Below are positions 20,819-31,234 of a DNA stretch of 64,000 nt, in pieces. Source of the stretch: Gracilariopsis chorda (lineage: Eukaryota > Rhodophyta > Florideophyceae > Gracilariales > Gracilariaceae); the NCBI GenBank assembly GCA_003194525.1, contig NBIV01000069.1, forward strand, positions 220,315-284,314, in the 5' to 3' direction. How positions within the stretch are numbered: the stretch's first letter is position 1; every line of letters begins with the position of its first letter. The notes under the pieces are model-generated. The model saw only the letters and a list, made by a program, of their open reading frames with translations, had not been told where the DNA came from and searched no databases. A program made the position numbers and the translations under genes.

Positions 20819-21472
20819 ACGTCGCCTCCTCGGATAGGAGTAGAACACCGGCTATAAGTAGTGCGCAGAGGACAGTACATAAACGCTGAAAGGGCGCAAC
20901 ACAAAGGGCGCGATACAAACGATACTCGCCAACAGACGCGAACAGCAATCTTCGTCAGTACCGATAACGCGCAACGTGCTTCTACGCAGAAACCTGTGGC
21001 GATACACACTGTATCTGTTCATACTTTCTTCCTTGCTTTCCCTCATATTCGAAGCTTCCGACCTTCGAATCCATCCCGTCACAACAATATGTCTCAACCG
21101 TCCCAGATATCTTCACGCCCTCTCCTCTGCCAGTTGCAACTTTAGCGCTCGAGTTTCCAACGCTCAGGATTAGGGTTTGAAGCTCAAACTGCTCACATTC
21201 ACTACACCCAAGCGCAAGTTGCTGGAGGTGACATACGAACCATGTACCCCTACGCCGAATCCTATCGACATTCCCCTGTTGATAAGTTTTTCAGGCTAGG
21301 ATACTCTTTCTTCTCGCTTTGGGCTTCTTTGCATGAGCCTCAGTGTGGCACTGTTAGATGGAGTTGTCATGAGAGGTGGTGCTAGACTTTCTATACTTGC
21401 TGCCTTTTGCGTTGCAACAGAGCACTCCGTTGTCGCTATGCCTAAAGTCAACATCGGTTCACGAGTAAACCA

Positions 21473-22261
21473 ATGTTGACTTCAGATGTAAATCAGGAAT
21501 TACATCTTGATGCCGACGCGTCCAACGTTTTGCCCCGACTAAGTCCGGATCTGGGATTGCATCCCGCTCCTACATATGCCAGACTAGAAAACGAGATCAA
21601 TTCGTCTTTGCGGGCAAAGCAACTCTATTTCCTGCCATCAATCACCATTGCCCATGTACCAAAATCTCTCCAACAAACAAAGCCTCGTTCTAAGCACTGC
21701 ATTGAAACCATTCTTCAGACGTTTTGCAAACAGCACACACCGCCCATCAAACGTATGCAGTTTCTTCTCGATGCGGCACGAGAACTGCATACGCTCCCCT
21801 CTGTCCCGGAGATCAACGAAAACTTCAAACGAATAGGCACTTCTCAACCTTCCACAGCATATGCACCTCAAATAGTTCTGGCTGCCTGTTCCATGTCAGT
21901 GGCGCTGAACCAACACTCTAAAATGTGGCTTGATGACTGTTTGAAATGGAGTTCAGACTTATTGCAAAGGTTGTACGTATGGCTGATACACTATTGCACG
22001 TTGCCGTTCGTTGACAAGCACCGCTGGTCTGTGCAATCGCATTGTGTTGGTGCTGTAATTGTACTTTGGACCCTTCATGTTTTGGCACATATTACGCCAA
22101 CGGCGATAGAAGCTGCGCCTTGGCTTTCGGCAGTGATGGTGGCCATCTTCACAGCCACGCATGACAGGAGAGCCGATCACCTTTCAAAGAAGGGTTTGCC
22201 GAACTCACAAGGGAAGAAAGATTTCCAAGAAGCAGCAGTGTTCGAAGAGTGGTCGAGATAA
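21473..22261 (+). CDS. Hypothetical 262-aa protein, possible membrane segments
   Basis: Complete ORF from ATG 21473 to TAA. I do not recognise it. The N-terminal 165 residues are polar. Two hydrophobic stretches near residues 188-205 (VGAVIVLWTLHVLAHI) and 213-226 (APWLSAVMVAIFTA) could be membrane helices, followed by a charged tail. It lies alone between convergent alpha and gamma, has no copy in the tandem units, and shares no motif with the array family. It is the only sizeable non-family ORF inside the array region. The length makes a chance ORF less likely but not impossible. Confidence 0.4.
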   Translation: MLTSDVNQELHLDADASNVLPRLSPDLGLHPAPTYARLENEINSSLRAKQLYFLPSITIAHVPKSLQQTKPRSKHCIETILQTFCKQHTPPIKRMQFLLDAARELHTLPSVPEINENFKRIGTSQPSTAYAPQIVLAACSMSVALNQHSKMWLDDCLKWSSDLLQRLYVWLIHYCTLPFVDKHRWSVQSHCVGAVIVLWTLHVLAHITPTAIEAAPWLSAVMVAIFTATHDRRADHLSKKGLPNSQGKKDFQEAAVFEEWSR

Positions 22262-22895
22262 TTTACAAGATTGGTTACGTATTCTCTTTCTGTATCAGGC
22301 AGAAGAACCAGCATTCGTTTACGTAGATAATTGAGACCACAAAGACATACGGGGCAGCTTAAGAAGAAGAATGATCTTCTTGTTTTCGGTAAGCACTGAG
22401 AAAAGACTGATCAAGCCCATGGCAGGACACTCGATTTGTAAAACCGTCATCCTCGTGGCGCTTGAAAGAAGCCGGACAAATCACTTATGGCACAAACTAG
22501 GTCTATGTGTAGTGGAAAAACACCATGCCCCCAGATGTAAGTGATAAGATCTGTAAAGGATACGTACGACATCGGTAATGCAAAGAGAATGTCATACGAA
22601 TCTCAGAAATAGCCAGTAGAGAGTCACTCTATTTGCAACGCGATGAACACTGTTGTACAAGAGTATTCAGAAAAGCGCAAAAGTACTCGGCAAGGACCAG
22701 CCCCTCCTTGAAACCCATGAAACAAAAACAAAAAGACTCACAAAATGGCATAAATTCCAGCGTTATTAGCGTGCCAAACCAGACGCAGGGCTCTACAAAT
22801 TAGGTATAGAACACAAAAGAACACAAAGATATACAAGAATAGTATTTTAATTTTTACAAATTTGTTTCAAGGATGGTCTATCGTTCTTTGTTCTA
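22262..22895. other. Spacer, nothing recognised
   Basis: AT-rich, no ORF of note. It contains the 3' flank of gamma. Confidence 0.5.
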
Positions 22896-23912
22896 TCACT
22901 CCCTGAGAATGTTCATCTTTTCGTGCAGATCCAGTTCTGGTTCTGGTTCTGAATCTGAATCTGATTTCGACTTGGAGATTGCTGTTTTTCGTTTGTTACG
23001 AAAACAGATTGAAAGAGGTTTGAAGACGCGACCAATTACCCTTTTGACAACATCCCTCGTCCTTGATTTCGCCCTCACCGTTCCACCTGAGCTTGGCTCC
23101 TCCGTCAAGCCATCCGCGGAATCAGATTCCGACCCTCCCCTTATTAGGAACTGTCTTGGGTGCTTCAACGCTTCGCACCCTAGATATTGATAGTCGCTGG
23201 GCACTCGATAGTCCATATGGAACGACACTGTTTTTGCGACCCGCGACTCGTCAACCTCGAACCGTTTCGGTTCTTCCACAACTCGAGGGCAGTTCCGCTT
23301 TCTCTCTTCCATATCAAATATTTCAGTTCCATGCAACGACCTCTGGAGTAGTGGTGGTGTAGCATAAGGGTCCCTGGCGGCATCGTACTTTGTTGTTGGC
23401 TGCTTTTGAACCCAATCGTAAAACTTATACTTCGGAATGAAGTGTGAGTTTTCGCCATCTTTGATGAAAACTTTCTCAGATCCCCCTTCAGCTCTGGTTT
23501 CTTCTGTAACGGAGCATAGGCTTGGGCTTGATGCCAAAAAATCTTCGAAACCACCATCTGACACGGTAGACTTAAGCATAGAGGGCACAGTATCGAATAC
23601 CGATGCATCGTCTGCGATACAGTCGAGACCGGTTCTGAAAGTTTTTAAGCTTATCTGGTCCTCGTTGGCAAGTTTCTCATAATCCAACGTCGTAAAGAAC
23701 GTATCGTTTGACGCATAGTCTGAGCACTTCTCTTCAACGACATTTTCTGGTCCTTTGAAGACTGCAAATGGGTGCAGGGGGTTGTCGATATCCATAGCTG
23801 CCGTCTTCACCATACCATTTTGGTTTGAGAAATCATGAAGAGCCATTCCGTAGTCCTTCTTCCCTTCATTCATATACGAAGCATTGCAGTCCATCATTAT
23901 GTCCATATCCAT
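22896..23912 (-). CDS. Array gene gamma, single copy, 338 aa
   Basis: An intron-less ORF from ATG 23910-23912 and a member of the array family. The start (MDMDIMMD) aligns with Met12 of the other members. The MLYQLLQN extension is absent because the leader just upstream differs. Seen: FFTTLDYEKLA, SLKTFRTG, an acidic middle, EKVFIKDGENS and YKFYDWVQKQPTT (a C-terminal module shared with delta), LHGTEIFDMEERKR, KTVSFH (matches the RVxF consensus [RK]x[VI]x[FW]), GCEALKHPRQ, a basic stretch TRDVVKRVIGRVFK, and a Ser/Asp/Glu-rich tail longer than in the paralogs. It is the most diverged member and sits at the left edge of the tandem repeat, so it may resemble the ancestral minus-strand gene before delta arose. 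Confidence 0.75.
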   Translation of the reverse strand: MDMDIMMDCNASYMNEGKKDYGMALHDFSNQNGMVKTAAMDIDNPLHPFAVFKGPENVVEEKCSDYASNDTFFTTLDYEKLANEDQISLKTFRTGLDCIADDASVFDTVPSMLKSTVSDGGFEDFLASSPSLCSVTEETRAEGGSEKVFIKDGENSHFIPKYKFYDWVQKQPTTKYDAARDPYATPPLLQRSLHGTEIFDMEERKRNCPRVVEEPKRFEVDESRVAKTVSFHMDYRVPSDYQYLGCEALKHPRQFLIRGGSESDSADGLTEEPSSGGTVRAKSRTRDVVKRVIGRVFKPLSICFRNKRKTAISKSKSDSDSEPEPELDLHEKMNILRE

Positions 23913-26052
23913 TATGTTCTAAGCTTGCCAACAGTTCAATAAAGCTTGCCACACAGTTACCTTGAATGGCGTGCGGGAGGAGCGTTTCAATGTCGTTTGT
24001 GAGGCGATAAACGAGTTACGTTCAGCAGAGGGCGGGTTGCATGAACTCTGAAACACTCCTGGGGAAGGAGGAGGAGAAGAATTTGGTAAGCTAGGAGTTA
24101 TTCTTATAGTGCTCTACGGAACGCTGAAGTTAGTCGTGATCATCGAATTCAGCTCTCGGCCTCAACGCCACTAACGCCACCAACGCCACCAACGCCACCA
24201 CACCAGCTGATTGTTCCCAGGGCACCGTGTTTGGGTTCAATTTGAGGCGCATGCGGCGTTTAAATCGAAATTAATAAAGAACGAGTGAGGGGAGTTAGAT
24301 AATAGGGGCCGTTAGACGCAGTTGCAAAGCCAAGCAGCTGGTTTCTAATTCAGAAGTGTGACATTGTTCACATAAATGGAATGTACGTCTAGAGTCTACT
24401 TAAGCTAATTAAATCCATAAATGCTGAATGAAAGACTGCTGAGCATGACTTGGTATCAAACGAAATAGAAGACTCAACCTAGTAGTACATATTGGTGTCC
24501 CGATCAATAATTCATGGGGGCTTATTGTTCTTTGAATGACTTTGGATGGTGAAGGAGGCATTTGAGCGGATGCACAGTGGTAAACATCTTTTAGAGGAGA
24601 CGTTCACTGACATTCACATGTCATTCCCTTAACAATCCTTTCTTTTATTCAAGCATAGAATATCATATACACTTCGTAGTTTCAAGACACAACCAAAAAG
24701 TATCTATTTATCATTCCAGAGGCACGCTGAACCTTGATGCCGTCTTCACGCCTTTTCTTCACAGTAGTTTAGTACCTCAACTCTACCACGAAACCAAACA
24801 TGTTTATGATGGTTTGCCAACAGCCCTTGCTCAGCGCCTGGCGCATACGCGATTAAATTTCCAACTCTCACCGGAATAACTGGAGGGTTCTCCTTTATCT
24901 TCTCACATAACTACTGTATATGTTCATTCACCTTGTCTACATGTTCAACCATCATCTGAACCTGTCTCCATCCATCATCTTTGAGATTGCGCGACTTCCT
25001 TGTGAAGCGTAAGAGCATAGACTGACCTTGACCTTTAACCTTTTGTTTTCAGTGTCATTTGACGTCTCCTGAAAGCAAAAAAAAACAGAATGGTTTCCTT
25101 GATATCTTGTTTTTGAGGGGTTTTATTATACTTTCTCTTTAGCAGTAAAAACATTTGATCAGTATTCTTGAATCATATCATACATCTTCCTCATGGTGCG
25201 AAGCAAGAGGAACCCAATCGCTCCGTGGATATTTCTGCGTAATGAAACATACCCTTCGTTAAGCAGTAGTACTTTATCCTTGCAATTTAGAGCCATATAC
25301 AAACAAATGGAAGCCATGCGCCGTTAAAGGCGACGTTTAGTAATGTTACCCCTTACATGTGTCGGTGCATAGAAAAGTTACAACAGCTCAAATCTTGAAG
25401 GGTGATACTGCTTCCCAGAACTGGCTGCTTCAACTGCGCCAGCTAATGTCACATTCTACTCTCATTTTTCTGTCGCAGCAAATCGTTCTACACTTCGCAA
25501 AGATGTGTCCTCTCGGTTACAATATGATACGCCAAACTTCAAACCTGAAGGAAAACGCTCTCCTCGGATTATTTCTAGACGTACATTCCATTTATGTGAA
25601 CAATGTCACACTTCTGAATTAGAAACCAGCTGCTTGGCTTTGCAACTGCGTCTAACGGCCCCTATTATCTAACTCCCCTCACTCGTTCTTTATTAATTTC
25701 GATTTCAACGCCGCATGCACCTCAAATTGAACCCAAACACGGTGCCCTGGGAACAATCAGCTGGTGTGGTGGCGTTGGTGGCGTTGGTGGCGTTAGTGGC
25801 GTTGAGGCCGAGAGCTGAATTCGATGATCACGACTAACTTCAGCGTTCCGTAGAGCACTATAAGAATAACTCCTAGCTTACCAAATTCTTCTCCTCCTCC
25901 TTCCCCAGGAGTGTTTCAGAGTTCATGCAACCCCCTCTCTGCTGAACGTACCTCGTTTATCACCTCACAAACGACACTGGAACGCTCCTCCCGCACGCTC
26001 TTCAAGGCAACTTCCTTGCGTGCTGTATCAACTGCTGCAAAACTGGATCGGA
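23913..26052. promoter_or_regulatory. Divergent promoter region gamma/beta1 with 425-bp inverted repeat
   Basis: The left arm (23,969-24,393) and right arm (25,574-25,999) are inverted copies of about 425 bp, nearly identical, around a 1.18 kb spacer. Each arm carries TATAAGA (right arm 25859-25865), a 9-bp minisatellite (three GGTGGCGTT plus AGTGGCGTT, 25768-25803), a pyrimidine tract and the leader. Each arm therefore drives the gene it faces. The spacer holds a Tudor-like relic (24,746-25,040) and otherwise no gene. Confidence 0.65.
24746..25040 (-). pseudogene. Decayed coding fragment, Tudor-like, in the unit spacer
   Basis: The minus strand reads a coherent protein-like stretch: DDGWRQVQMMVEHVDKVNEH, an in-frame TAG at 24911-24913, then 54 codons including VRVGNLIAYAPGAEQ and VWFRGRVEVLNY. 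The G-[DN]-L-[IV]-A-[AY]...W-[FY]-R-[AG]-R-V-E pattern resembles a Tudor domain core. It lacks a start. Copies end at 29,928, 35,111, 40,293 and 45,476 in the other units. It could also be an exon, but the stop argues for a relic. Confidence 0.3.
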
Positions 26053-26955
26053 ATGGATATGGATTTGAAGATGGATTTTCCTAAATCAAATATGGATACG
26101 TGGAGCGAAGACCACGAAATTCTTGGTTTTCATGACTTCTCAAACCATAAGAGTATCGGGATTGCGACCCCAATGCATATCAATAGCTCGCCGTGCTCAT
26201 CTCACATCTGCACGAGAATCGGCTATGTCGTTGACGAGTACAACTCAGAACCTGCATTACTCGAGGCATTCTTGACAGCGTTAGACTATGAAAAAGCGAG
26301 CAATGAGCCCGTCGAGGAGCAAATGAGCTTAAGAAGCTTCAGGACGGGTATCGGAGACGTCGCATACATCCCTTTTCTTTTCAATACAGTATCCGATACG
26401 GGCAATTCTGTCCCTTCCGTTAATACTTCCGAGGAGCTTCTTGAATCAACTGCGTCATCTTGGGCTTTTGCAGATGACAGTGAACAGGAAAAAGGATTCG
26501 GCGAGAACTTTTTTAAGTGGATTGAAAACCAGCAAGCTACATTGGTCAAAATGGACCCGTATGCTGCCCCGGAGCTACATGGCGAGCATCTGCATGGGAC
26601 AGAAGATTTTCATACGAAAGATCGAAATCGAGAGTACCCTCGCGCAGTGGAAGAGCCTAAACAGTTCAAAGTTGAAAACTCGTTGTTTGCCAGAACTGTG
26701 ACGTACTACTGGGGCTATAAAGTGCCAAGGGAGCACCTGCATCCAGGGTGTAAAATGTTGAAGCAACCCAGAGATTTGGTGGCATGGGATGACTCAGAGT
26801 TGGAGGGTGAGTCGACAGAGGGGTCAAACTCGGGAAGAACGGTGAAGGAGGAGAAGAGGAAGAGGCACGTCGTGAAAAGGGTATTCGGCCGTGTCATCAA
26901 ACACATTGCGATCTGTTTTCATGGTGCACCAACAACAACATCCGAGACAAAATAA
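26053..26955 (+). CDS. Array gene beta, copy 1, 300 aa
   Basis: An intron-less array family member. The ATG that opens alpha is GTG here (26020-26022), so the start is placed at the next in-frame ATG, 26053 (MDMDLKMDFP), which also matches gamma. Seen: AFLTALDYEKA, MSLRSFRTG, an acidic Ser/Thr-rich middle, FFKWIENQQATLV, LHGTEDFHTK, RTVTYYWGYKVP (a Tyr variant of an RVxF-like motif), GCKMLKQPRD, and a basic EEKRKRHVVKRVFGRVIKH stretch near the end. The C-terminal half is the alpha type. The N-terminal half is distinct from alpha/delta and closer to gamma in its first residues. No membrane segment. Function unknown; an acidic-then-basic nuclear or phosphatase-regulator-like protein is conceivable but unproven. 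Confidence 0.75.
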   Translation: MDMDLKMDFPKSNMDTWSEDHEILGFHDFSNHKSIGIATPMHINSSPCSSHICTRIGYVVDEYNSEPALLEAFLTALDYEKASNEPVEEQMSLRSFRTGIGDVAYIPFLFNTVSDTGNSVPSVNTSEELLESTASSWAFADDSEQEKGFGENFFKWIENQQATLVKMDPYAAPELHGEHLHGTEDFHTKDRNREYPRAVEEPKQFKVENSLFARTVTYYWGYKVPREHLHPGCKMLKQPRDLVAWDDSELEGESTEGSNSGRTVKEEKRKRHVVKRVFGRVIKHIAICFHGAPTTTSETK

Positions 26956-28232
26956 GAATCAGAACTCGATGATGAAGAAATGTTGAGAGTTCTGAGAGGC
27001 TAGAGGTTTCTGACAAAGAAAGAACGCTTTCCAAGAAATACATAAACAGCTTGCGTTTGTACGAATCTCATTTCTTAGATACAGAAAAGGCGAGTAAGGG
27101 TTACTTGTCATGGTTTCAAGTTAGAACTTCGTTCGTAGTCAAGGGGATTTGATTCACCCAAAACTCCAAGTTCATCAATCTGCTGAATATCATCAACGAC
27201 GGTAACACTGAAGCTGAGAAAGGGATAAGATGAAAGGTCTTTGTGGTTCTTTGTAGAGAAAACCAGGCTTCATTTTCTTTTATAGTGTTGTACTGCTACG
27301 ATCAACACGTCTGAAAGGTGCTTACTCTATAATATCGCAGACCCACGCTTGCCGTGAAGATTGTAGACTCTTTTCCTGGCCTTACAGCTACATCTGTGTT
27401 ACAACCACTTTTGAAACAGGTTTTCGAACCAGCCCACGGCAGAACCTCGAAAGCTTTCTTAGCGTTCCATTTCAAACAGATCACAGAAAGAAACTCGCAT
27501 TCTCTCCAACTCCAACAGCACTACCCAGCGCGAAGAAAAAATCATTGCATTCGCATCTCTGCACTCCTCTCTGCACGATTGCAAATTCGCTCAACAAGCG
27601 GAAGTGCGTGCTCCACATATTGGGAAGGCCACACACACCACTCAATAACAACATTCTCGGACTCGCCACTGACGCCATGTTGTCCATATGTGAAACATCC
27701 TCTTTGTTCGAGTAGTATCGCTAGCACAACGGTTGCTATACTTGTCCTATAGAATACTCGGGGGATTCATGACATCAGCATTCTTGTCCTCTTCTATGAC
27801 TCTTCCATGCACAACAACTGCATGTTCTGCATTGTAGAAAAATGGCGGAAAACTACGCGACTACCGAGTAATTAGCTATTCTAATCGCAACGCGAACGCT
27901 GATGCGAAAACGCATCACATAGACCCTCATAAGACTCCGTAAGTACACGTCCTTCTTTCAAACCCACAATGTACTGTGCATCTCTTATTCTGAGCAGTAG
28001 AGAAACACAATGTGCCAATACGGTTCAGCGTTACTAGGGTGCCGATGACCCACACGCTCAGCTCTGCAAAGAAGGTTCAGATCCCAGAAGAACACAAAGA
28101 AGCAAAATACCAGTATCTAACTGTTACATATCACTGAAGACTAGTGTCATTTATAGTTATGCTAGCCTCAGAGAATCCTCGTCATTTCCTCAATGTCCTA
28201 CTTTGACTCCCACTCCGCCTTCAAGTGCGCTG
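26956..28232. other. Convergent spacer between beta1 and delta1
   Basis: No supportable gene. A 132-codon ORF here (27,354-27,752) is broken by one inserted A in unit 2, so it is not conserved even among near-identical copies. The 3' ends of both flanking genes must lie here. Confidence 0.5.
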
Positions 28233-29129
28233 TTACTGATTATTGCGGAAACAGGAGGAAATGCGTTTGAAGACACTACCAATTATCCTTTTCGCAACAT
28301 CGCTCTTCCTTTTCCTCTCATTCACGGTTTCTTCTGAGTTTGAACCTTCCGTCGACCCAACATCTGCTTCCGACACATCCCGTGTTACGTACTCTCTAGG
28401 ATGCTTCACCACATCGCACCCTTGAAATTGGTCGTCGCCGGGTACTCGCCGGTCCACATTGAACGACACAGCTCTTCCAAACAGCGACGTCCCAATGTTG
28501 AACTCTCTCGATCTGTCTACCACTCTGGGATAATGGCGCTTCCGGTCTTCCATATCAAAGTATTCCGTCCCGTGCAGCGAGCTATGGAGCAGTGGCGGTG
28601 TAGCGTTGGGGTGCCTGTCTGCATCATACTTAGTTGCGGGTTGACTTTGAATCCACTTGTAGAACTTATACTTTGGAACGTAGTATGAGTTTTCTCCGTC
28701 CTTGATGAAAACCTTCTCGAATAAACTGTCTTCATCATCGGTTTCGTCTATAGAAGAGCTTAGAGACGCGGTTGATTCTAAGAGCTCCTCAGAACCATCA
28801 TCAGGACCGACAGACTGCAGCGTAGAGGATGCGGTATCCAATGAGGCGAGGTCCTCTGCAATGTCTTCGACACCGGTCCTGAAGCTATCCAAGCTCATCT
28901 CATCATCACTTGCCAGTTTCTCGTAGTCTAACGTCGTCAGGAATGTGTTATTCGACGTAGATTCTGAGCACTCTTCTTCACGGTGGTTTCCTATTCTTCC
29001 GTTAAAATGGCAGGCGTACGGTGATTGATTGGTGTCCACTGCAATCGCCATGCCGGTGCGATTAGCAGCTCGATTCTTCCTCAAATCCTGCTCCATTCCG
29101 ATCCGATTTTGCAGCAGTTGATACAGCAT
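28233..29129 (-). CDS. Array gene delta, copy 1, 298 aa
   Basis: An intron-less ORF from ATG 29127-29129; Met12 is an alternative start, as in alpha. It is a chimera. Residues 1-122 are the alpha N-terminal module (identical to alpha', one residue from alpha). Then, exactly after the nucleotides ...CAACCGCGTC, it continues with a gamma-type C-terminal module: EKVFIKDGENSYYVPKYKFY, KWIQSQPATKYDA, LHGTEYFDMEDRKR, RAVSF at 219-223 (fits the RVxF consensus), GCDVVKHPRE, and a basic ERKRKSDVAKRIIGSVFKR stretch. It ends CFRNNQ, without gamma's Ser/Asp tail. It is divergently paired with beta2. Confidence 0.75.
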   Translation of the reverse strand: MLYQLLQNRIGMEQDLRKNRAANRTGMAIAVDTNQSPYACHFNGRIGNHREEECSESTSNNTFLTTLDYEKLASDDEMSLDSFRTGVEDIAEDLASLDTASSTLQSVGPDDGSEELLESTASLSSSIDETDDEDSLFEKVFIKDGENSYYVPKYKFYKWIQSQPATKYDADRHPNATPPLLHSSLHGTEYFDMEDRKRHYPRVVDRSREFNIGTSLFGRAVSFNVDRRVPGDDQFQGCDVVKHPREYVTRDVSEADVGSTEGSNSEETVNERKRKSDVAKRIIGSVFKRISSCFRNNQ

Positions 29130-31234
29130 GCAAGAAGTTTGCCAGGAATAGCGTGCGGGAGGAGCGTTCCAGTGTCGTTTGTGAGGTGATAAACGAGTTA
29201 CGTTCAGCAGAGAGGGGGTTGCATGAACTCTGAAACACTCCTGGGGAAGGAGGAGGAGAAGAATTTGGTAAGCTAGGAGTTATTCTTATAGTGCTCTACG
29301 GAACGCTGAAGTTAGTCGTGATCATCGAATTCAGCTCTCGGCCTCAACGCCACTAACGCCACCAACGCCACCAACGCCACCACACCAGCTGATTGTTCCC
29401 AGGGCACCGTGTTTGGATTCAATTTGAGGCGCATGCGGCGTTTAAATCGAAATTAATAAAGAACGAGTGAGGGGAGTTAGATAATAGGGGCCGTTAGACG
29501 CAGTTGCAAAGCCAAGCAGCTGGTTTCTAATTCAGAAGTGTGACATTGTTCACATAAATGGAATGTACGTCTAGAGTCTACTTAAGCTAATTAAATCCAT
29601 AAATGCTGAATGAAAGACTGCTGAGCATGACTTGGTATCAAACGAAATAGAAGACTCAACCTAGTAGTACATATTGGTGTCCCGATCAATAATTCATGGG
29701 GGCTTATTGTTCTTTGAATGACTTTGGATGGTGAAGGAGGCATTTGAGCGGATGCACAGTGGTAAACATCTTTTAGAGGAGACGTTCACTGACATTCACA
29801 TGTCATTCCCTTAACAATCCTTTCTTTTATTCAAGCATAGAATATCATATACACTTCGTAGTTTCAAGACACAACCAAAAAGTATCTATTTATCATTCCA
29901 GAGGCACGCTGAACCTTGATGCCGTCTTCACGCCTTTTCTTCACAGTAGTTTAGTACCTCAACTCTACCACGAAACCAAACATGTTTATGATGGTTTGCC
30001 AACAGCCCTTGCTCAGCGCCTGGCGCATACGCGATTAAATTTCCAACTCTCACCGGAATAACTGGAGGGTTCTCCTTTATCTTCTCACATAACTACTGTA
30101 TATGTTCATTCACCTTGTCTACATGTTCAACCATCATCTGAACCTGTCTCCATCCATCATCTTTGAGATTGCGCGACTTCCTTGTGAAGCGTAAGAGCAT
30201 AGACTGACCTTGACCTTTAACCTTTTGTTTTCAGTGTCATTTGACGTCTCCTGAAAGCAAAAAAAAACAGAATGGTTTCCTTGATATCTTGTTTTTGAGG
30301 GGTTTTATTATACTTTCTCTTTAGCAGTAAAAACATTTGATCAGTATTCTTGAATCATATCATACATCTTCCTCATGGTGCGAAGCAAGAGGAACCCAAT
30401 CGCTCCGTGGATATTTCTGCGTAATGAAACATACCCTTCGTTAAGCAGTAGTACTTTATCCTTGCAATTTAGAGCCATATACAAACAAATGGAAGCCATG
30501 CGCCGTTAAAGGCGACGTTTAGTAATGTTACCCCTTACATGTGTCGGTGCATAGAAAAGTTACAACAGCTCAAATCTTGAAGGGTGATACTGCTTCCCAG
30601 AACTGGCTGCTTCAACTGCGCCAGCTAATGTCACATTCTACTCTCATTTTTCTGTCGCAGCAAATCGTTCTACACTTCGCAAAGATGTGTCCTCTCGGTT
30701 ACAATATGATACGCCAAACTTCAAACCTGAAGGAAAACGCTCTCCTCGGATTATTTCTAGACGTACATTCCATTTATGTGAACAATGTCACACTTCTGAA
30801 TTAGAAACCAGCTGCTTGGCTTTGCAACTGCGTCTAACGGCCCCTATTATCTAACTCCCCTCACTCGTTCTTTATTAATTTCGATTTCAACGCCGCATGC
30901 ACCTCAAATTGAACCCAAACACGGTGCCCTGGGAACAATCAGCTGGTGTGGTGGCGTTGGTGGCGTTGGTGGCGTTAGTGGCGTTGAGGCCGAGAGCTGA
31001 ATTCGATGATCACGACTAACTTCAGCGTTCCGTAGAGCACTATAAGAATAACTCCTAGCTTACCAAATTCTTCTCCTCCTCCTTCCCCAGGAGTGTTTCA
31101 GAGTTCATGCAACCCCCTCTCTGCTGAACGTACCTCGTTTATCACCTCACAAACGACACTGGAACGCTCCTCCCGCACGCTCTTCAAGGCAACTTCCTTG
31201 CGTGCTGTATCAACTGCTGCAAAACTGGATCGGA
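29130..31234. promoter_or_regulatory. Divergent promoter region delta1/beta2
   Basis: Same organisation as 23,913-26,052 (inverted promoter arms, 1.18 kb spacer with Tudor-like relic ending at 29,928). The delta-side leader contains the ATGCTGTATCAA extension. Unit-specific A at 29,417. Confidence 0.6.

Noticed and set aside
25359-25622. 87-codon ORF present in every repeat unit
   Set aside because: It starts only at GTG and overlaps the inverted promoter arm. Its conservation merely reflects near-identity of the units.
27354-27752. 132-codon ORF in the convergent spacer
   Set aside because: One extra A in unit 2 (near 32,598) changes its frame and length, and there is no family resemblance. 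Likely chance.
28060-28095. tRNA T-loop-like GGTTCAGATCC
   Set aside because: No matching stems or cloverleaf around it.
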